Shown one piece after another: positions 18,147-25,553 of a stretch of 64,000 bases of DNA. The translations under genes were made by a program, and so were the position numbers. Position 1 is the first letter of the stretch. Each line of letters opens with the position of its first letter. The notes below the pieces were generated by a model. The model did no database searches and had not been told where the DNA came from. It saw only the letters and a list, made by a program, of their open reading frames with translations. Source of the stretch: Pedobacter steynii (GTDB taxonomy: Bacteria; Bacteroidota; Bacteroidia; Sphingobacteriales; Sphingobacteriaceae); NCBI RefSeq assembly GCF_900103665.1, contig NZ_FNGY01000004.1, positions 515,951-579,950 of the forward strand, read 5' to 3'.

Positions 18147-19181
18147 CTATTGCAATTTCCGCAGGGTCGAGTTCCTTACGATGAGTTTTGGCCTTACATT
18201 TAGCGTCTTTGTTTTGCCTTCCGGACTGAAGTTCTCCATTTCCCGAAAGTGCAGGTTGCCTATTTTCCTGCCCATTTCTACACTAAACTGATCTATGGTG
18301 GTGATAGACGGGCTGGTAATTTCAGTAAAGGGTTCATTAGAATAACCGCAGATACCCAATGCTTCCGGGGTCGGGATTCCTTTATTATTTGCGACTTCCA
18401 GCACCCCTAAAGCGGCAAAGTCGGAGGTGGAAGCAAAAATTGCATCCGGTGGATTTGGCAGGTCCAGTAACTGGGTCGTGGCCTGCGCTCCCAGTTCTTT
18501 TGTCCAGGCATTGGCATACATTAACTCAGAAAGGATCGGAAAACCATACTCCTGCAGGGCCGCGATATAGCCTTCTTTACGTTCTCTGAAGATGTGAAGC
18601 TCCTGAGGCCCTTCCAATAAAGCAATCCGGCGATACCCCTGCTCGATCAGGTGTACAACCGCTTCATAAGCCCCCTGTTTGTTGTTGTTCAGCACCTTAA
18701 AAGTCTCTAATTCTTCTACCACACGGTCAAACTGAATAAGCTGAATATTCCGGTCCAATACCTGCTGAAGGTGATCAAAACTCCCCTTTTCAGCGGCAAT
18801 GGAAATGACAATGCAACTGACATTCTGGTTCACCAAAGCATTTACCCCTTCTACTTCACGGGCATGGAGCTCGTTAGACTGGCAAATGACCAGGTTGTAT
18901 CCCTGTTTAAAGGTTACCTCCTCTAATCCGGCGATCACATTGGAAAAGAAATACTGATTGATCCGGGGCACAACGACGCCAATTGTCGGATTATTCCCTT
19001 TCCTTAGGTTGGAAGCCATCGCATTTTGCTGATAATTCATCTCTGCGGCTGTTTTCAATACCAACGCTTTGGTTTCTGCATTAATCTTATTGCTATCGCT
19101 CAATGCTCTTGAAACCGACGAGGCTGCTAAACTGAGCTTTTGGGCAATATCGTATATCGTTGTTCTTTTCTGACGCTTCAT
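18147..19181 (-). CDS. LacI-family transcriptional regulator, likely controls xylose genes
   Basis: 344 aa from ATG at 19181 (MKRQKRTTIYDIAQKL). A longer frame to 19232 lacks any family residues before this Met. The LacI helix-turn-helix is complete (IYDIAQKLSLAASSVSRALSD, then the hinge NAMASNLRKGNNPTIGVVVP), followed by a periplasmic-binding-protein-like sensor. It is divergent from xylB, with a perfect 12-bp palindrome between them, and sits 23 bp upstream of the HTCS gene in the same direction. A role as repressor of xylB-xylA-symporter responding to xylose is inferred from position. Confidence 0.88.
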   Translation of the reverse strand: MKRQKRTTIYDIAQKLSLAASSVSRALSDSNKINAETKALVLKTAAEMNYQQNAMASNLRKGNNPTIGVVVPRINQYFFSNVIAGLEEVTFKQGYNLVICQSNELHAREVEGVNALVNQNVSCIVISIAAEKGSFDHLQQVLDRNIQLIQFDRVVEELETFKVLNNNKQGAYEAVVHLIEQGYRRIALLEGPQELHIFRERKEGYIAALQEYGFPILSELMYANAWTKELGAQATTQLLDLPNPPDAIFASTSDFAALGVLEVANNKGIPTPEALGICGYSNEPFTEITSPSITTIDQFSVEMGRKIGNLHFREMENFSPEGKTKTLNVRPKLIVRNSTLRKLQ

Positions 19182-19211
19182 AGGCAGCCTAAAAATACAA
19201 AAATATTTTAG

Positions 19212-19223
19212 GCAATCGATTGC
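19212..19223. promoter_or_regulatory. Candidate LacI operator in the lacI-xylB divergent region
   Basis: GCAATCGATTGC is a perfect 12-bp palindrome with the central CG typical of LacI-family operators. It lies 31 bp upstream of the LacI start and 78 bp upstream of xylB. A looser copy, CAATC-cgcc-GATTG, is at 20860-20873 upstream of xylA. Confidence 0.6.
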
Positions 19224-19300
19224 ATTTATCAAACATTCTCCTAAATTCGTTTTCTGATAACCAAATCTTCATCCATTAAAAGCCATAGCCACAATACGAT

Positions 19301-20779
19301 ATGTTATTACTAGGAATAGACATCGGCACTTCTTCTGTTAAGGTGGCCATTGTAGACTCAACTTCACAAAAAGCCATTATTACTGCACAATATCCTGAAG
19401 AAGAGAGCACAATTCAGGCGCTGCAACCGGGATGGGCGGAACAAAGTCCGGAAATGTGGTGGGAACATACGCAGCAGGCTTTCGGAATCTGCAAAAAGAA
19501 AGGCATTTTTAATCCGCTGGACATTTCAGCACTCGGTATTGCCTACCAAATGCACGGCTTAGTACTCGTAGATAAGGAACAACAGCTCCTGCGGGATAGC
19601 ATCATTTGGTGTGACAGCAGGGCGGTGACACTTGGAAATGTTGCTTTTGATGAATTGGGTCATGAATACTGCCTAAGTCATCTGCTCAATTCTCCGGGCA
19701 ACTTTACCGCTTCAAAACTGGCCTGGGTAAAGCAAAATGAGCCTGAGGTCTACGCAAAAATCGATAAAGTGATGCTTCCCGGCGATTTTATCGCGATGAA
19801 GCTCTGCTCCAGCATCACGACCAGTATCTCTGCCTTATCGGAAGGCGTGTTCTGGGATTTTAAAACTGACACCTTATCCGCCGCATTAATGAATCATTAT
19901 GGTTTTGATCCGGAATTGATCCCGGAAATCAAACCTGTTTTTTCAGAGCATGGAAGGCTAAGCTTAAACGTCGCACAGCTTCTAGGTCTAAAACCAGGAA
20001 TCCCTGTTACCTATAAAGCAGGAGATCAACCAAATAACGCACTTTCCCTGAATGTCCTGGAGCCGGGAGAAATAGCTGCAACGGCAGGTACATCGGGAGT
20101 AATTTATGGCCTGAGTGATCAGCTTGCCTATGATCCGCAATCCAGGGTCAATACATTTGCCCATGTCAATTATACACCAGAACAGAAAAGACTAGGTATC
20201 TTACTCTGCATCAATGGCACAGGAAGCATGAACCGCTGGACTAAAAACTTGCTGGCATCAGGCATCTCCTATGCAGAGATGAATGAAACAGCGAAAAAGG
20301 TAGCTGTTGGCGCGGAAGGCTTACAGGTTTTACCATTTGGAAATGGCGCGGAACGCATGCTCAATAACCGGTTAATTGGTGGCCATTTTCAAAACATCGA
20401 TTTTAACCTGCATGGCAATGCACATATCTTCAGGGCTGCACAGGAAGGAATCGCTTTTTCGTTCCGTTATGGCCTGGACATCATGCGCAGCAATGGCCTG
20501 CATCCGAATGTCATCCGCTGCGGAAAAGCGAACCTTTTCCAAAGTGAACTCTTTTTGGAAGCCTTCGTTAACAGCACAGGTGTACCTGTAGAGTTGTACG
20601 AAAATGACGGCAGTGTGGGCGCCGCACTAGGCGCTGGCATAGGTGCCAAAATCTATGCCCGGCCAGCCGAAGCTTTTAGCCTGATTAAGCCTATTCAATA
20701 TACAGAACCCCGCTTAACTTTCAGTTATGAACCTGTTTATCAGGACTGGCTTTCAAACTTAGAGTCAAAAACCATATAA
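19301..20779 (+). CDS. xylB: Xylulokinase
   Basis: 492 aa FGGY-family kinase. The N-terminal ATP-site motif LGIDIGTSSVKVAIVD, the substrate region AYQMHGLVLVDKEQQLLRDSIIWCDSRA and the second-domain motif PVTYKAGDQPNNALSLNVLEPGEIAATAGTSG are typical. The C-terminal NDGSVGAALGAGIG matches the family. It phosphorylates D-xylulose to xylulose 5-phosphate for the pentose phosphate pathway. It is followed by xylA and a symporter on the same strand and is divergent from the LacI regulator. Xylulose rather than another pentulose is supported by the adjacent xylA. Confidence 0.92.
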   Translation: MLLLGIDIGTSSVKVAIVDSTSQKAIITAQYPEEESTIQALQPGWAEQSPEMWWEHTQQAFGICKKKGIFNPLDISALGIAYQMHGLVLVDKEQQLLRDSIIWCDSRAVTLGNVAFDELGHEYCLSHLLNSPGNFTASKLAWVKQNEPEVYAKIDKVMLPGDFIAMKLCSSITTSISALSEGVFWDFKTDTLSAALMNHYGFDPELIPEIKPVFSEHGRLSLNVAQLLGLKPGIPVTYKAGDQPNNALSLNVLEPGEIAATAGTSGVIYGLSDQLAYDPQSRVNTFAHVNYTPEQKRLGILLCINGTGSMNRWTKNLLASGISYAEMNETAKKVAVGAEGLQVLPFGNGAERMLNNRLIGGHFQNIDFNLHGNAHIFRAAQEGIAFSFRYGLDIMRSNGLHPNVIRCGKANLFQSELFLEAFVNSTGVPVELYENDGSVGAALGAGIGAKIYARPAEAFSLIKPIQYTEPRLTFSYEPVYQDWLSNLESKTI

Positions 20780-20931
20780 CAAACACTTAAATCTGACTAT
20801 CAATCGTTTATAATTACATTTAACTTTAAAGAAACCGTAGATAATAGTAAAACAGAAGCCAATCCGCCGATTGCACCTCCCTTAAATACCAAATTAAACC
20901 AGATATAAAACCACCAAATAAAAGAACCAAA

Positions 20932-22263
20932 ATGACTACAGTAACGACAGGAGAAAAGGAATTTTTCAAAGGAATCGGACCCATAAAATTTGAAGGATTA
21001 GCTTCAGATAACCCACTGGCATTTCGCTGGTATGACGAAAACAGAATGATTGCAGGAAAGACAATGAAGGAGCACTTACGCTTCGCCTGCGCCTACTGGC
21101 ATTCCTTTGTTGCGACCGGTGGAGACCCTTTCGGTGAAGCCACCATTATTCATCCATGGAATGAAAAATCCGATGCAGTAGCAAGGGCAAAAGATAAGAT
21201 GGATGCCGCCTTTGAATTCATCACCAAAATGAACCTCCCCTATTACTGCTTCCATGATGTGGATCTGGTAGATTATACCAACGACATTAAGGAAAATGAA
21301 AGACGGCTACAGGCAATCGTCGATTATGCACAGCAAAAACAAGCTGCAAGTGGCGTAAAACTACTTTGGGGAACCGCAAATTTATTCTCTCACCGCCGGT
21401 ACATGAATGGCGCGGCGACAAATCCCGATTTCCACGTTTTAGCCCATGGCGCTGCACAGGTGAAATCAGCTTTAGATGCGACAATTGCACTCGGTGGGGA
21501 AAATTACGTATTCTGGGGTGGCCGTGAAGGCTACATGAGCCTGCTGAATACCAATATGAAACGGGAACAGGAGCACCTGGCGAAGTTCTTGCATACCGCA
21601 AAAGATTATGCCCGTAAACAAGGTTTTAAAGGCACCTTCTTTATCGAACCCAAACCATGCGAACCCTCTAAGCACCAGTACGATTACGATTCGGCAACGG
21701 TGAGCAATTTCCTTCGTCAATATGGTCTGCTGGAAGACTTCAAACTGAACATTGAGGTAAACCATGCCACACTTGCCGGTCATACCTTCCAGCACGAATT
21801 ACAAGTCGCTGCTGATGCAGGCCTCTTGGGTTCTATGGACGCAAACAGAGGCGATTACCAAAATGGCTGGGATACCGATCAGTTTCCAAACAACATCAAT
21901 GAGCTGACAGAAGCCATGCTGATTGTGCTGGAAGCCAATGGTCTTCAGGGTGGCGGAATCAACTTTGACGCCAAAATCAGAAGAAACTCTACCGAACCTG
22001 CGGATTTGTTCTATGCACATATTGGCGGAATGGACACTTTTGCAAGAGCCTTGATTACTGCAGACCAAATCCTGCAACAATCTGACTATAAAAAAATCAG
22101 AACCAAACGTTATGCCTCATTTGACCAGGGTGCCGGCCTGGATTTTGAAAATGGCCAAATGGACCTGGAAGCTTTACGCAATTATGCCGTTGAAAAAGGA
22201 GAACCGGAAAGCATCAGCGGTCAGCAGGAACTTCTTGAAAACATCATTAACAGATTCATTTAA
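20932..22263 (+). CDS. xylA: Xylose isomerase
   Basis: 443 aa, the usual length of class II xylose isomerases. Active-site motifs are present: YYCFHDVDL (catalytic His and Asp), [17 protein letters not shown] (metal-binding Glu and Lys), [16 protein letters not shown] and [19 protein letters not shown] (metal-binding Asp residues). It interconverts D-xylose and D-xylulose in the cytoplasm. The 152-bp gap after xylB contains A-rich leader sequence and a loose LacI-like inverted repeat, so xylA may have its own promoter. Confidence 0.96.
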   Translation: MTTVTTGEKEFFKGIGPIKFEGLASDNPLAFRWYDENRMIAGKTMKEHLRFACAYWHSFVATGGDPFGEATIIHPWNEKSDAVARAKDKMDAAFEFITKMNLPYYCFHDVDLVDYTNDIKENERRLQAIVDYAQQKQAASGVKLLWGTANLFSHRRYMNGAATNPDFHVLAHGAAQVKSALDATIALGGENYVFWGGREGYMSLLNTNMKREQEHLAKFLHTAKDYARKQGFKGTFFIEPKPCEPSKHQYDYDSATVSNFLRQYGLLEDFKLNIEVNHATLAGHTFQHELQVAADAGLLGSMDANRGDYQNGWDTDQFPNNINELTEAMLIVLEANGLQGGGINFDAKIRRNSTEPADLFYAHIGGMDTFARALITADQILQQSDYKKIRTKRYASFDQGAGLDFENGQMDLEALRNYAVEKGEPESISGQQELLENIINRFI

Positions 22264-22283
22264 AACTACATAACATAATCCAC

Positions 22284-23972
22284 ATGAACTCATTAAGCAC
22301 ATACGATTATATCGTTTTCCTCGTCTACCTCCTCATTGTTGCGGTCTATGGATTTGCCGTTTACCATAAGAAAAAGGCCCATAAAGAGAATTCCAAAGAC
22401 TTCTTTCTCGCAAAAGACTCATTAACCTGGTGGGCCATTGGAGCCTCTCTGATCGCCTCAAACATTTCAGCTGAGCAATTTATCGGCATGAGTGGCTCCG
22501 GCTTCACTATGGGCCTTGCTATTGCTACCTACGAATGGATGGCTGCCGCTACCCTGATCATTGTAGCAATATTCTTCATTCCGGTGTACCTGAAAAACAA
22601 AATTTACACCATGCCCCAGTTCCTCGGGCAACGGTACAATAATACCGTAGCCATGATCATGGCTGTTTTCTGGCTATTGCTGTATGTGGTGGTTAACCTC
22701 ACCTCGATCCTATATCTTGGGGCATTGGCCATCAACAGCATTTCCGGAATCAATACCACCGCCTGCATGTATGTTCTCGCCGTATTCGCGATCATCATCA
22801 CCCTTGGCGGAATGAAAGTGATCGGTTATACAGATGTCATTCAGGTTTTCTTTCTCATCTTAGGAGGACTGGCAACAACCTATCTTGCTTTAGAACTGGT
22901 GGCTACTCATTTTGGCGGCTCAGGAGTATTGAACGGATTGGCGATGGTTAAAGAAAAAGCATCAGATCATTTCCATATGATCTTCCGTCAGGAAAACCCG
23001 CATTACATGGACCTTCCCGGCTTAACGGTACTCATTGGAGGGATGTGGATCGTAAACCTGAATTATTGGGGCTGCAACCAATACATCACACAAAGGGCCT
23101 TAGGCGCGGATTTAAAGACCGCCAGATCGGGATTACTTTTTGCCGCCGGACTGAAATTGCTGATGCCGGTAATTGTGGTCCTTCCCGGAATTGCCGCTTA
23201 TGTATTGTACAAAGAGGGTTATGGAGATTTTAAAACTGCCATGGTAAAAGATGGATCTTTAAATGCAGACTCTGCCTATCCGGTGTTATTAAACTTGCTT
23301 CCTTCAGGATTAAAAGGCCTTTCTTTTGCCGCGCTAACTGCAGCTATCGTGGCGTCACTGGCCGGCAAAGCAAATAGTATTGCTACTATTTTCACCCTGG
23401 ACATCTACAATAAGGTCATCAATAAAGGAGCGAACGAACACAGACAGGTCGTAGTAGGCAGGATTACAGTGATTGTAGCGATGTTGCTAGCCATTATCAT
23501 CGCCCCTCAACTTGGAATTGACAAAAAGGGAGGTTTTCAATTTATTCAGGAGTACACAGGATTTGTATCGCCGGGTATCTTTGCGATGTTTATCCTGGGA
23601 TTTTTCTGGAAAAGAACCACTTCCAATGCAGCACTTTTCGCAACCATCGGAGGATTTTTACTTTCTGTAGGGTTTAAGGCGCTTCCTAATTTCTGCAACC
23701 TGGAATGGTTAAGCAATTTTGGATTTGCGAAACTGGCAGAACAAAAAGACGGCAGTATGCTGTATGAGATCCCTTTCCTCGACAGAATGGGCTTTGTATT
23801 TATCATCTGCGTGATCAGTATGGTCATCATCAGTTTATTTGAAAACAGAAATGGGGTAAATCCTAAAGGACTGGAAGTTGACCGTAGCATGTTTAAAACC
23901 AATGCTGGTTTTGCTGCAGGCGCTTTAATCATTGCCGGGGTGCTGATCGCACTTTACAGCATTTTCTGGTAG
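22284..23972 (+). CDS. Sodium/solute symporter (SSS family), probable xylose importer
   Basis: 562 aa with about 13-14 hydrophobic segments. SSS hallmarks are the N-terminal KDFFLAKDSLTWWAIGASLIASNISAEQFIGMSGSGF, the GGMKVIGYTDVIQVFFLILGG helix and GLSFAALTAAIVASLAGKANSIATIFTLDIY, the conserved sodium-site region. SGLT-like members carry glucose, galactose or xylose. It starts 20 bp after xylA and ends at a strong terminator, so it closes the xylose operon. Xylose as substrate is inferred from the operon. Confidence 0.85.
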   Translation: MNSLSTYDYIVFLVYLLIVAVYGFAVYHKKKAHKENSKDFFLAKDSLTWWAIGASLIASNISAEQFIGMSGSGFTMGLAIATYEWMAAATLIIVAIFFIPVYLKNKIYTMPQFLGQRYNNTVAMIMAVFWLLLYVVVNLTSILYLGALAINSISGINTTACMYVLAVFAIIITLGGMKVIGYTDVIQVFFLILGGLATTYLALELVATHFGGSGVLNGLAMVKEKASDHFHMIFRQENPHYMDLPGLTVLIGGMWIVNLNYWGCNQYITQRALGADLKTARSGLLFAAGLKLLMPVIVVLPGIAAYVLYKEGYGDFKTAMVKDGSLNADSAYPVLLNLLPSGLKGLSFAALTAAIVASLAGKANSIATIFTLDIYNKVINKGANEHRQVVVGRITVIVAMLLAIIIAPQLGIDKKGGFQFIQEYTGFVSPGIFAMFILGFFWKRTTSNAALFATIGGFLLSVGFKALPNFCNLEWLSNFGFAKLAEQKDGSMLYEIPFLDRMGFVFIICVISMVIISLFENRNGVNPKGLEVDRSMFKTNAGFAAGALIIAGVLIALYSIFW

Positions 23973-23983
23973 GAATAAATAAA

Positions 23984-24015
23984 GTTAGGATTGCTGTTTA
24001 ATCAGCAACCCTAAC
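23984..24015. terminator. Bidirectional terminator between the symporter gene and the convergent molybdopterin-fold gene
   Basis: GTTAGGATTGCTG (23984-23996) pairs with CAGCAACCCTAAC (24003-24015) with one mismatch and a 6-base loop. It is followed by TTTTA on the plus strand and preceded by an A-rich stretch. It overlaps the last codons of the convergent CDS. Confidence 0.8.
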
Positions 24016-24501
24016 TTTTATTGCAGTCACCTGCCTGACACACCTGGCAGGCTTTTTATCGTTTTGAACAATGATTCGAAAAGGTCCTTCCTCAACAAAG
24101 AAAGCCTTTCCATCTATTTTATCAGCAAGAATAATCCGGTTACCTGAGTAGTTCTCATCCAGCTCCGAAAGGGCAAAAACCACCTGATAACCATCACCCG
24201 CCTCCACTAGAACATACTTGTTTAGATTTTTACTTTTTAAGCCGGCGCCTGATTTTACTGCTGCTTTTTCTAACAGATCAAATAGCAATACTCCTGAATA
24301 CTGATGACTATTCCCTTCTTTATCTTTTCGAACAACCTGGACCTGCCTAAACTCCTGCAACATCGATTCATCTATAGTTAAAGCTCCAGAAACCTCCCCT
24401 GTTATTTTCACAACAGCTGTATTTACCTTATTTTGCGCCTGACATAAAAGCGAGACATTTAATAAAATAAAAAAAAACACTTGAATTTTATACGTTTTCA
24501 T
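23998..24501 (-). CDS. Small exported protein with molybdopterin-oxidoreductase-like (SUOX) fold
   Basis: 167 aa from ATG at 24501 (MKTYKIQVFFFILLNVSLLCQA, a Sec signal). The longer in-frame start at 24585 would run into cobA. The body resembles the sulfite-oxidase molybdopterin-binding domain: VKITGEVSGALTIDESMLQEF, QYSGVLLFDLLEKA, DGYQVVFALSELDEN and GPFRIIVQNDKKPARCVRQVTAIKV. The usual Cys that binds molybdenum is not seen; the only Cys of the mature part is near the C-terminus. It may be a non-catalytic member. It lies downstream of cobA at the edge of the nitrate/molybdenum-cofactor island. Confidence 0.65.
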   Translation of the reverse strand: MKTYKIQVFFFILLNVSLLCQAQNKVNTAVVKITGEVSGALTIDESMLQEFRQVQVVRKDKEGNSHQYSGVLLFDLLEKAAVKSGAGLKSKNLNKYVLVEAGDGYQVVFALSELDENYSGNRIILADKIDGKAFFVEEGPFRIIVQNDKKPARCVRQVTAIKVRVAD

Positions 24502-24541
24502 AAGGATATTAAAAGTTAAAATGAATAATAACAGGTAAAAT

Positions 24542-25273
24542 TTATGCTGCACCTTTAATTCCAACCACATCACCGACAATAACAATTGCCGGATAAGTCA
24601 ACCCCGCCCCCGCAGCAGCAGCCGGCAAATCCTCAGCCCTGCACACCACCTTTTTTTGTTGCGGCAACGAGGCATGCTGTATGATTGCCGCAGGCGTCCC
24701 ACCCAACCCGGCATCTTTGTAAACACCTGCGATTTCGGCAAGCTTCTTCATTCCCATATAAATCACAACAGTCGCAGCGCTATTCATCGCACAACGTAAA
24801 TCATTAGACAAACTGCCATCCTTCTTGGTACCGGTAATGATCCACATACTTTCACTGACCCCACGATGTGTCAAAGGAATACCACTTAACCCACTGGCCT
24901 GCATACTGCTAATGCCGGGTATATAATGTACAGGAATACCATGTTTTTCAGCAAAGAGCACTTCTTCAAAGCCCCTTCCAAAAATAAAGGGATCCCCTCC
25001 CTTTAAACGGATGACCACCCGGTGAGTTTCTGTATATTCTTTAATCAATTCATGAATAACCTCCTGCGGAGTATAGTTTCCATAAGGTTGTTTACCCACA
25101 TAAACCAATTTACAGTCCTTCGGCGCGATATCAAGCAGCTCTTTATTGATTAAATTATCATAAAGTATCACTTCTGCTCTTTTTAATACCCGATATCCCT
25201 TTAAAGTGATCAATTCCGGATCCCCAGGACCACCACCCATTACAAAAAGTCCAAAATCACACTCTTTTTTCAT
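24542..25273 (-). CDS. cobA: Uroporphyrinogen-III C-methyltransferase (siroheme synthesis)
   Basis: 243 aa with the SUMT signature order: FVMGGGPGDPELITLKGYRVL, VILYDNLINKELL, GNYTPQEVIHELIKEY, VVIRLKGGDPFIFGRGFEEV, IPVHYIPGISSMQASGLSGIPLTHRGVSES and YPAIVIVGDVV. It methylates uroporphyrinogen III to precorrin-2, the first step to siroheme. NirB, encoded divergently 280 bp away, needs siroheme, so the placement makes sense. The later dehydrogenase/chelatase is not in the window. Confidence 0.93.
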   Translation of the reverse strand: MKKECDFGLFVMGGGPGDPELITLKGYRVLKRAEVILYDNLINKELLDIAPKDCKLVYVGKQPYGNYTPQEVIHELIKEYTETHRVVIRLKGGDPFIFGRGFEEVLFAEKHGIPVHYIPGISSMQASGLSGIPLTHRGVSESMWIITGTKKDGSLSNDLRCAMNSAATVVIYMGMKKLAEIAGVYKDAGLGGTPAAIIQHASLPQQKKVVCRAEDLPAAAAGAGLTYPAIVIVGDVVGIKGAA

Positions 25274-25553
25274 AATTAAACCAAAAATTTAGGCAGTTAA
25301 ATAAAAATACACCAACAATATTGATCAAAAATATATTATTTAATGACAAAAATCATATAATCACACTTTTATATTCATAAAATCATATATTTACACAACA
25401 AAAATCATACAAAACAAAATAATAAAACAAATAACACAACAAACAAAGACAAAAACATCACTAAAAAACAATAACCCAAATAAAAATCACAAAATAAGAG
25501 CAAAAACAATCAAACAAACTAATTAATACACAAATAACACAAAAACAACAGGC
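25274..25553 (+). promoter_or_regulatory. AT-rich divergent cobA/nirB control region with FNR-like site
   Basis: This 280-bp gap holds TGACAAAAATCA at 25344-25355, a TGA-N6-TCA dyad like the Crp/Fnr consensus (TTGAT-N4-ATCAA). AAAATCATA repeats three times, with AATCATA cores at 25351, 25381 and 25403. TATATTTA at 25386-25393 differs by one base from the -7 consensus TAnnTTTG. It would put the dyad near -48, a plausible activator position. From about 25391 to the ATG the plus strand is nearly all A and C, giving an unstructured leader. Confidence 0.5.

Noticed and set aside
25349..25410. CRISPR-like or iteron array from the AAAATCATA repeats before nirB
   Set aside because: Only three short copies with unequal spacing (30 and 22 bp) and no cas or replication gene.
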